Notes under the pieces: generated by a model
Database searches by the model: none
Told to the model about the DNA's origin: nothing
Seen by the model: only the letters and a program-made list of their open reading frames with translations
Shown: positions 57,433 through 64,000 of the stretch, one piece after another
How positions within the stretch are numbered: position 1 is the first letter of the stretch
Layout: every line of letters starts with the position of its first letter
NCBI GenBank assembly: GCA_028292825.1
Contig: JAQGLO010000144.1
Span: 1-64,000, forward strand
Length of the DNA stretch: 64,000 nt
From: Alphaproteobacteria bacterium
GTDB lineage: Bacteria; Pseudomonadota; Alphaproteobacteria; Micropepsales; Micropepsaceae
Reading direction: 5' to 3'
Translations under genes and position numbers: made by a program

Positions 57433-60400
57433 TTGGGCCGATCAGGTCTTGGTGCCGGAAGGCCGGGCGCGTTTGGGCGGCATTTTGCGCTCAAATCCCT
57501 GGCGCTGCTGATGGCGCTGCTGCTGCTGCCGACGGCGCTGTGCACGCCCGCTTCGTCACAAGCATTGGACCGCCGTTACGCATTCCATATCGGGCCTTCA
57601 GCGATGAAGGACGGCATAAAAGGCGTCGAAGCCGTCACAGGCATCTTCCTGATATATTCGCCGGGCCAGATTGAGGGGCTGCGCACGAACGGCGTCTCCG
57701 GCACCCTGACCATCGCGGAGGCGCTTCAGCTCCTGGTCGAAGATACGCCTCTTGTCGTCAGGACTGCGGGAAACGATACCTACACCGTGGCCCTGGCGCG
57801 ATTGCGCCCTTTTGAATCATCGGATCATTCCGCTGCCGATCGCCGCAACAAGGCGAATGGCGAGCAGGCTGATACGCTGCGCGCCAGGTCGCTGCCCCTG
57901 GAATCGGTTGTGGTGACGGGCACACAGATTGTTCGCGATGGCTATAAATCGCCCACCCCGGTAATCGTTCTGTCCGCCGACGAAATCGAGCGGGATGCGC
58001 CCACGGATGTGGCGAACTTCATCAACAAGATCCCTGGCTTCTCGAGCAGCCAGCTCGCGCGCAACAGTTCCACCGCCCTGAGCGATGGCAATGGCGGCGT
58101 AAGCAACCTGAATTTGCGATCCCTGGGCGCCCAGAGGACGCTGGTGTTGCTGGATGGAATGCGAATTGTGCCGTCATCCATCAGCGGTTTCAACAATCAG
58201 GGCGGCTCCGTCGACGTCAATCTGCTTCCTGACCAGCTGATTTCCCATATTGATATCGTTGCCGGCGGCGCCTCGGCCGCCTATGGCTCCGACGCGCTTT
58301 CGGGCGTTGTCAATCTTGTCCTGGACAAGACATTCACCGGCCTGAAAGGGGCGATCGAAGGCGGGGTCACCGGTTACGGCGACGACTATCAATACCTGGC
58401 CAAGCTGACCTGGGGCACGCCCTTCGATCACGACCGCGGTCACCTTCTGGTGAGCGGCTCTTTCAGCCACGTCAACGGCATCATGCATGGCAACAGCCGA
58501 TCATGGCTGCGGCAGGGCTATGATCAGACGCCCAATCCGAACTACACCGCCACCAACGGACAGCCCTTCTACGTCATCACAAAACAGGTGGGCAGCAGCC
58601 TGTTCACGCCGGGCGGCCTGATAGACAGCGGCCCGCTGCGGGGAACGGATTTCGGACCGGGCGGCACCACGCGCACCTTCAACTATGGCACGCTGTCGGG
58701 CGGCGCGAACATGATCGGCGGCGATTGGCAGGAAACCGTAGGCGCTCTCACCGACAGCTCGGAGTCGGATATCTCGTCGCTTGATGTTCGTGTTACGCGG
58801 CAGAACATATTCACCCGTGCCGGCTTTGACGTCACCAACCGGCTTCAGGTCTTCGCCCAGATTTTGTATTCCAGCACGGAGAGTTTCGGCTTTTGCTGTT
58901 CCTCATCGTCCTCAACCACCATTTATTCCGGAAACCCCTTCATCCCGGCGCCCGTACAGGCACAGATGACGGCGCTCGGCTTGCCGTCATTCCACCTGAA
59001 TGTCTGGAACGCCGCCCTGGGCGCGGCAGGCGCAGACGACACCCACAGGCTGGGGCTGTTCGTCCTGGGGGCCAAAGGCGCGCTTGATGCCATGGGGACG
59101 AACTGGTCCTGGGATGCCAGTGCAAGCCGGAGCATTTCCTGGGCCAGCGTGACCGCAATAAACGATCCGGTCAGCGCCACCTTTCAGCAGGCCGTTAACG
59201 TCGTTCGGAGCCCAGCGACCGGCGCCCCTGTTTGTGCCTCCACGCTTCTCAATCCCGCCGATGGCTGCATACCCTATAATCCCATGGGAACCGGCGTAAA
59301 CAACGCGGCCGCGCTGGCTTATGCGGTGGGGGGAACCGGGCATTTGAACCAGGCGCTCGGTCAGAACGACTTTACGGCCGCGCTTCGCGGGGAGCCGCTG
59401 ACGCTTCCGGCGGGCCCTGTAACCCTCGCAACCGGTTTTGAATACAGAACATTGGGCGTGTCCGGAAATTCCACGGCGGCAGATGCGGCCAACGGTTTTT
59501 TTGTCGGAAATTTCCACCCCACGACCGGTTCGTATGAGGTCGCGGAAGGGTTTGTCGAAACTGTCATTCCCCTGGCCCGGGACGCTTCCTGGGCCAGGAG
59601 TCTGGATGTTGATCTGGCTATCCGGGAAACCGGCTACAGCACTTCGGGGAATGTCACGACCTGGAAGATCGGTGTGAGCTATGGCACCCCCCTCGACGGC
59701 GTTCAGATCCGGGCTACGCAATCACGCGACATCCGCGCCCCGAATCTCGGCGAACTCTTTTCCGGCGGGCAGAGCGGCCAGGGCAATGTCATCGATCCCT
59801 TCCACAACAATACCACCACGCCGAATATTCTGACGATCAGGATCGGCAACAATGCCCTCAAGCCCGAAACCGCAAACACAACGGGCGCGGGCGTGACCTA
59901 TCAGCCGTCATGGTTTCCCGGTTTCAGCGCCTCGGTCAATTATCTGACAACCGACATCAAGGGGCAGATCGCTTCGCTTGCGGCGCAAGATGAAGTGAAT
60001 GCCTGTTACGGGGGCAGTGCGACTTACTGCGATCGCATTCAGCGGGACGGCAACGGCGCCATCCACATCATATATATCCAGCCGGCCAATACCGCCTATG
60101 GCAAGACGTCGGGTTTTGACATCGAAACCACCTACAGAAAGAGCCTTTCAGACCTGGTGGAATCCTGGGATGGCGAATTCTTTCTGCGGCTGTTGGCCAA
60201 CAACACGATGGTTTTGACCACGGTCGGCCCGACAGGGCTGGTCACGCCCGGGGCTGGCGTCAATGCCGCAAATGGCGCGCCGCATTGGACCGCAAATGTA
60301 TCTCTGGGCTATGAAACCGGCGATTATTCCGTCGTATGGACAGGCCGGGGGTTTACCGCCGGCGTCCGCAGCAGGCTGTTTACGCAGTGTTCGCAGGCAT

Positions 60401-60639
60401 GTCCTGCTTCGAATGGGCCCTATTATACAACCGACAACAATCACCTGCCGGGCAAGTTCTACATGGACCTTTCCCTTCGCTATCGTCTGGCAGTTCCCGG
60501 GCTTGATACGGCGGATGCTTTCCTGACCGTGGAAAATCTTGCCAATGACAATCCCGATTTTGCGCTGCTGAGCTTGTCACCGGGAATATATGACACGCTG
60601 GGCCGCGTTTTCCGGGCCGGGGTCCGGATCAAGATGTGA
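57433..60639 (+). CDS. TonB-dependent receptor with STN signalling domain
   Basis: 1068 residues from TTG 57433 (GGGGGAG nine bases upstream). The signal peptide (about 1-43) ends near TPASSQA. Residues about 45-120 are an STN domain (YAFHIGPSAMKDGIKGVEAVTG, LTIAEALQLLVEDTPLVV), the part that contacts FecR. Residues about 155-290 are the plug (LRSLGAQRTLVLLDGMR, GGASAAYGSDALSGVVNLV) and the rest is the barrel, ending GVRIKM. A FecA-type transducer is expected to signal through the FecR encoded just to the left; the sigma factor there is broken. Long Ser/Cys-containing barrel loops (about 470) are notable. The ligand is unknown. Confidence 0.9.
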   Translation: MGRSGLGAGRPGAFGRHFALKSLALLMALLLLPTALCTPASSQALDRRYAFHIGPSAMKDGIKGVEAVTGIFLIYSPGQIEGLRTNGVSGTLTIAEALQLLVEDTPLVVRTAGNDTYTVALARLRPFESSDHSAADRRNKANGEQADTLRARSLPLESVVVTGTQIVRDGYKSPTPVIVLSADEIERDAPTDVANFINKIPGFSSSQLARNSSTALSDGNGGVSNLNLRSLGAQRTLVLLDGMRIVPSSISGFNNQGGSVDVNLLPDQLISHIDIVAGGASAAYGSDALSGVVNLVLDKTFTGLKGAIEGGVTGYGDDYQYLAKLTWGTPFDHDRGHLLVSGSFSHVNGIMHGNSRSWLRQGYDQTPNPNYTATNGQPFYVITKQVGSSLFTPGGLIDSGPLRGTDFGPGGTTRTFNYGTLSGGANMIGGDWQETVGALTDSSESDISSLDVRVTRQNIFTRAGFDVTNRLQVFAQILYSSTESFGFCCSSSSSTTIYSGNPFIPAPVQAQMTALGLPSFHLNVWNAALGAAGADDTHRLGLFVLGAKGALDAMGTNWSWDASASRSISWASVTAINDPVSATFQQAVNVVRSPATGAPVCASTLLNPADGCIPYNPMGTGVNNAAALAYAVGGTGHLNQALGQNDFTAALRGEPLTLPAGPVTLATGFEYRTLGVSGNSTAADAANGFFVGNFHPTTGSYEVAEGFVETVIPLARDASWARSLDVDLAIRETGYSTSGNVTTWKIGVSYGTPLDGVQIRATQSRDIRAPNLGELFSGGQSGQGNVIDPFHNNTTTPNILTIRIGNNALKPETANTTGAGVTYQPSWFPGFSASVNYLTTDIKGQIASLAAQDEVNACYGGSATYCDRIQRDGNGAIHIIYIQPANTAYGKTSGFDIETTYRKSLSDLVESWDGEFFLRLLANNTMVLTTVGPTGLVTPGAGVNAANGAPHWTANVSLGYETGDYSVVWTGRGFTAGVRSRLFTQCSQACPASNGPYYTTDNNHLPGKFYMDLSLRYRLAVPGLDTADAFLTVENLANDNPDFALLSLSPGIYDTLGRVFRAGVRIKM

Positions 60640-60703
60640 GGCGTTGCCTGCATTGTACAAGCGCGTTCAAATCTTCGGTCCCGGCCCGGGTGAAATCCCG
60701 CCG

Positions 60704-61915
60704 CTACTTGTTTTTCCGCTCGGCGCCGATGTCGAACTCGGAGTCCCCGATGGTCGAAAACCACTGGCGAATTTGCTGCTGATCCCTGCTGAAAGTCAGA
60801 CCCAACTGGAGAAGCAGCCGCGCCTTTTGGGGAAGCAGGTCATTGCCGCCGATGATGCCCGGTATGCCGGCGTCATAGGTGCCTTCGCCGCCCGTGCGTG
60901 TGGCAGCGACGAACAGGACGCCCTTTTTGATGGCCTCTTCGCGCGCCTTGTTGAGCGGCCTGGAGATGTCGCCGGGGCCGAAGCCCGCGGTGACGATGCC
61001 CTTGAACCCGGCGGCGACCGGGGCATTGATGGCGCCGGCATCGCCTTCAACATGGCCATAGACGATTTCGACCGGCGCAAGTCTGTCAGGGGTCGTCTTG
61101 CTGAGGTCGAAAGGCGTCTTCCACGCCGCCGTGCCGCATTTGGTGACGCGGCCCGGCGCGCGGCGGGACAGAATGTGATCCTCATTCACGATCCCCAGGG
61201 GCCCATAAATGCGGTCCTTGAACGTGTCCATGCGATAGCCGTCCGTCTTGGAGACATCGCGCGCCGCAAAGAACTGGTCGTTCAACAGCACCACGGTGCC
61301 GAAACAGGTGGTTTTCCCACTCGCCGCAAGCCGGATCGAGCTGAACAGATTGGTGTAGGCGTCGTAGGTAAAGGTTCCATACTGGTGCATCGCGCCCGTG
61401 GCGACTACCGGCTTGTCCGACTGCACCGTCAGATCGAAGAAATAGGCATCTTCCTCCAGCACGCTGGTCCCGCCCGTCACCACCACGCCGTCGACGTCAT
61501 CTCTGGCAAGCTGGGCGTCAATCGCTCGCGACACTTTGTACAATGCCGCGTTGCCAACGCTGCCCGACGCGCCCAGAACGCCGCCGGTCTGTACGACCGA
61601 AATATTCGCCACCGAGGCCAGTTCCGGATACAGGTCTTTCAGGATCGTGGCGACGCCACCTTTGATGCCGCCGGAATAATGCAGATAGCTGATGCGGTCG
61701 CGGGCGGTGGCCTCAAGCGTTCCACCCGCATCGATAACGACAATGTTGGGCTTGTTCGGATCATGAGGCGGGCCGATATCCGTGACGGGAAGACTGGACG
61801 CCGAAGCGGCTTCGGCGGCTGCCGCAACGGCCGGCAAGGCGATGACCATGGCTGCCGTACCGGCGATGACGCAGCAACGCCATGCCGTCGCGCGTGTTTT
61901 GAAATCATGAAACAT
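60704..61915 (-). CDS. Exported, divergent type II L-asparaginase-like protein
   Basis: 403 residues from ATG 61915 (GGGGA upstream); an upstream in-frame start would put 18 residues before the signal peptide. A clear Sec signal (about 1-35, AAMVIALPAVAAAA) leads into an asparaginase fold. The first catalytic Thr is present (DAGGTLEATA, T66), as is the ARDVSKT segment with the catalytic Lys. The second motif, THGTDTLEE in the family, reads TGGTSVLEE here (147-155), so the Asp that activates the nucleophile is Ser151. Substrate-binding SQ residues are also absent near residue 117. It is probably periplasmic. Altered substrate range or loss of asparaginase activity is inferred. It lies between the STN receptor (convergent) and the sigma gene. 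Confidence 0.83.
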   Translation of the reverse strand: MFHDFKTRATAWRCCVIAGTAAMVIALPAVAAAAEAASASSLPVTDIGPPHDPNKPNIVVIDAGGTLEATARDRISYLHYSGGIKGGVATILKDLYPELASVANISVVQTGGVLGASGSVGNAALYKVSRAIDAQLARDDVDGVVVTGGTSVLEEDAYFFDLTVQSDKPVVATGAMHQYGTFTYDAYTNLFSSIRLAASGKTTCFGTVVLLNDQFFAARDVSKTDGYRMDTFKDRIYGPLGIVNEDHILSRRAPGRVTKCGTAAWKTPFDLSKTTPDRLAPVEIVYGHVEGDAGAINAPVAAGFKGIVTAGFGPGDISRPLNKAREEAIKKGVLFVAATRTGGEGTYDAGIPGIIGGNDLLPQKARLLLQLGLTFSRDQQQIRQWFSTIGDSEFDIGAERKNK

Positions 61916-62203
61916 TGACCGAAATCCCCACTTGATCGGTTCAAAGGCCGCCGCGTGGCCGATCGGCATATGCGGCGATTGAACGTCAGATTGCGAAACC
62001 AGAGCCTGCCGAAAGCAGCGGGCTGCAGATCGGGGCCATGTGGGTAACTACGTATGTGCAAGAGGCGCGGCGACACAGGGCGAGCAAAAACAGTCCTGCA
62101 AAAACGGGGATCTCACCGCGAGCCAATGAAAATACCCGGCGCGCATCTGCCACCAGCATCACGCCAACCCGCCGCCGTCTCTGGCACAATAACGGCAGCG
62201 CCG

Positions 62204-62737
62204 TCAGTCCAGGATTTCCTTGATCATATCACCCAGGGCGGTTTGCAAATGCGCCAGTGCCCTCGCCATCTCGCGTTCCACAGTACGGGTCGATATGCCA
62301 AGGTGCTGGGCGATATCCTCAAACGACATGTTCATGACGTGGTGCAGCAGGAAAACCTTCCTGGTCGAGGGCCTAACATTGGCCAGCTCGATTTCCACCA
62401 GACGCAGGCATTCGCGGGAGGATACAAGCCTGTCGGCATCATCTGTGCTGGACATGGAATCCATGTGATCCGACAGGGGTTCCTGCTGTGCTTCTCTTCT
62501 TGCCCGGCCGCGACGGCAGATATCCCGCGCCACGTTCATTGCCGTCGTGAAAAGGTAGCCCCGCGTATCTTCGCGTAACGTGCCACGAATTTCCTGGCGC
62601 CAGACATTGAAGAAGGTTTCCTGGATGCAGTCGTCTATATCGTTCCGGTTTCGCAACCGGGATACAAGAAAACGCCGGAGTTCGTTGCCGTGTCTCTCAT
62701 AGAGCGCATCGATGCGAGCAGCAGCTAGACCTTCCAT
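62204..62737 (-). CDS. ECF sigma factor (FecI-like)
   Basis: 177 residues from ATG 62737 (GGGGG about 10 bases upstream). An earlier in-frame start would add 39 residues without sigma character. Region 2 shows RRFLVSRLRNRNDIDDCIQETFFNVWRQ and region 4 shows STRKVFLLHHVMNMSFEDIAQHLGIS followed by TRTVEREMARAL, given here by key parts. No FecR is adjacent. It faces a TonB receptor gene (63140) across the shared promoter region. Its region 4 is clearly related to the decayed copy at 57017, so it may now serve the orphan FecR and STN receptor 5 kb away. Confidence 0.9.
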   Translation of the reverse strand: MEGLAAARIDALYERHGNELRRFLVSRLRNRNDIDDCIQETFFNVWRQEIRGTLREDTRGYLFTTAMNVARDICRRGRARREAQQEPLSDHMDSMSSTDDADRLVSSRECLRLVEIELANVRPSTRKVFLLHHVMNMSFEDIAQHLGISTRTVEREMARALAHLQTALGDMIKEILD

Positions 62738-62862
62738 CAACAATCGGCCCCCGTACACTGAAAAACGCCAGTGCGTCCGTATAAGGAGCAAGCGGCATCC
62801 CGATTTGCTAGTCAAGACGTGCCGGACGCCGTTCGACGGCTTTTGGGTCGGCATGAGACGAT

Positions 62863-62880
62863 TTTTCCAAGATCGGAAAA
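62863..62880. promoter_or_regulatory. Perfect inverted repeat in the sigma/TonB divergent gap
   Basis: TTTTCC-AAGATC-GGAAAA is a perfect 6-bp dyad with a 6-bp centre, 126 bp before the sigma ATG and 260 bp before the receptor ATG. It could be an operator, or its GGAAAA half a -35 element for an ECF sigma. The remaining gap to 63139 has no gene that I can see. Confidence 0.35.
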
Positions 62881-63139
62881 CTTAATCACGCCTTGCTGCT
62901 TTCGATTTGCGCAGGTCGATCAATTTTTGCACATCTGGCCCTGACGCGGGCGACAGGTGCGACGTTCTGGCGTCAAGTACACGCCGATCTGCATCAGGTT
63001 CTCTTTCCCTGTGTGTCGGCGATCCCATTTTCCTCGCGTAGTACCAGCATAGGCGGATCGCTTTTCCGTCTCACGCCAACGCTGCATCCGGGGTTTGAGG
63101 TGCAACGACGCTGTTCTGGGCAACAACAAAGGGGCTGGT

Positions 63140-64000
63140 ATGTCTGAGTTCTATCGTTCGGGCGGTTTTCGCCATCGCGTGCTGCGCGCATTTTCCAAGA
63201 GAACTGCCTTGAAGGCGATACTGCTGTCAGGGGCATCGTTGACCCTGGCCGCCAGCCTCACGGGTCCGGTATCTGCCCAGGTCACGGCCGAGGCCGCGTC
63301 GCCGGCGACGGAGGAAGTGGTCGTCACCGGAACGCAGGTTCTGCGCAATGGATATTCGGCACCCACGCCGTTGAGGGTGGTGGGCATTGACGACATCCAG
63401 GCGAGCGCGCCAACGAATTTGTCGGATTACCTGGTCAAGCTGCCGGCCCTGGCAGGCAGCACGGGTCCGCGCAGCTCGGGCAACAGCGTCAGCGACGGCA
63501 ATGGCGGTGTAGCCGGCCTTAATATTCGCAAATTGGGCAACAACCGCACCCTGGTTCTGTTCGACGGCATGCGCATCGGCCCGTCCTCCGAAAGCGGCGC
63601 CTCCACCGCCGGCGAGGTGGACGTCAATGAACTTCCGGATGCGCTGATCAAGCGTATCGATATCGTCACCGGCGGCGCCTCCGCGCAATATGGCTCGGAC
63701 GCGCTGGCCGGCGTGGTGAATTTCATTCTGGACAAGGACTTCACCGGCGTGAAGGGCACGCTGCAGGGCGGCCTGACCATCTATGGCGACGACCCGCAGG
63801 CGAATGCGAGTTTGACCGCGGGCTTCGGGTTCCTGGGTGGACGGGGGCACGTTCTGTTGAGCGGATCGGCATCCCATACCGATGGCATTATGCATGGCAG
63901 CGCCAGAAGCTGGGTGACCAACAATGCTTATGACCAGATCAATACCCCCGGCTATACCGCTACCAACGGCCTGCCTTTTTACACCATCGCGCAACATGTC
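63140..64000 (+). CDS. TonB-dependent receptor, N-terminal part (runs off window)
   Basis: Starts at ATG 63140 with AGGGG upstream and remains open to the window end (287 codons). The signal peptide (about 1-48, basic start RHRVLRAFSKR, ends PVSAQ) leads directly into a TonB-box region (EEVVVTGTQVLRNGY) and plug (LNIRKLGNNRTLVLFDGMR, RIDIVTGGASAQYGSDALAGVVNF). There is no STN domain, so it cannot signal like the receptor at 57433, to which its plug is otherwise similar. It is divergent from the FecI-like sigma gene and may be a target of that sigma factor. Confidence 0.9.
   Translation, partial: MSEFYRSGGFRHRVLRAFSKRTALKAILLSGASLTLAASLTGPVSAQVTAEAASPATEEVVVTGTQVLRNGYSAPTPLRVVGIDDIQASAPTNLSDYLVKLPALAGSTGPRSSGNSVSDGNGGVAGLNIRKLGNNRTLVLFDGMRIGPSSESGASTAGEVDVNELPDALIKRIDIVTGGASAQYGSDALAGVVNFILDKDFTGVKGTLQGGLTIYGDDPQANASLTAGFGFLGGRGHVLLSGSASHTDGIMHGSARSWVTNNAYDQINTPGYTATNGLPFYTIAQHV

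Overview
The window comes from a GC-rich alphaproteobacterium of the TonB-receptor-rich, oligotrophic kind (Caulobacter, Sphingomonas or Rhizomicrobium-like). The basis is gene style: four TonB-dependent receptor loci, a FecI/FecR-type locus, many Tat signals, two-partner secretion and frequent GTG/TTG starts. Genus cannot be fixed from the sequence alone.

1-19.8 kb: an intact tRNA-Gly(GCC) is the left boundary of an integrated genomic island. A 48-bp copy of the tRNA 3' end recurs at 19728-19775, next to a tyrosine integrase. The pair delimits an island of about 19.5 kb with AlpA-like and hypothetical genes but no recognisable transfer genes. Its cargo is a nucleic-acid defence cluster. SbcD, SbcC and a small zinc-ribbon-like gene run leftward. 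Divergently run a WYL regulator, a SNF2 helicase, a PLD-type nuclease, a type III methyltransferase (Mod), a type III restriction helicase-nuclease (Res) and a predicted PD-(D/E)XK-like protein. This set does not match a standard system that I know, and it is the best candidate here for something undescribed. Two GGTAAGC repeats 11 bp apart lie near each island end and look like integrase arm sites.

19.9-37.9 kb: a sugar-acid catabolic cluster. It has an IclR regulator fused to a beta-propeller, a SnoaL-like protein, two RraA-like aldolases, three UxuA-like paralogues, an enolase-superfamily dehydratase, two LysR regulators, an ACS-type MFS transporter, a TonB receptor, a secreted beta-propeller protein and a TPR/2OG-Fe(II) oxygenase protein. 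All three UxuA-like proteins and the enolase-family protein carry twin-arginine signals, which suggests sugar-acid dehydration in the periplasm. A 30-bp motif, identical at 19 positions, precedes three of these genes and suggests one regulon.

38.1-55.9 kb: a TetR gene followed by a TonB receptor broken by one frameshift in a G-run, then a two-partner secretion pair. The exoprotein has about 3,890 residues, with GLUG blocks and about 22 MBG/YDG repeats, and its TpsB transporter overlaps it by 4 bp. An MFS transporter follows.

56-64 kb: a scattered cell-surface signalling locus. FecR and a TonB receptor with an STN signalling domain flank a decayed sigma-factor gene of which only region 4 fragments remain. 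An intact FecI-like sigma factor lies 5 kb away beside another TonB receptor that runs off the window, with an exported, divergent asparaginase between them.
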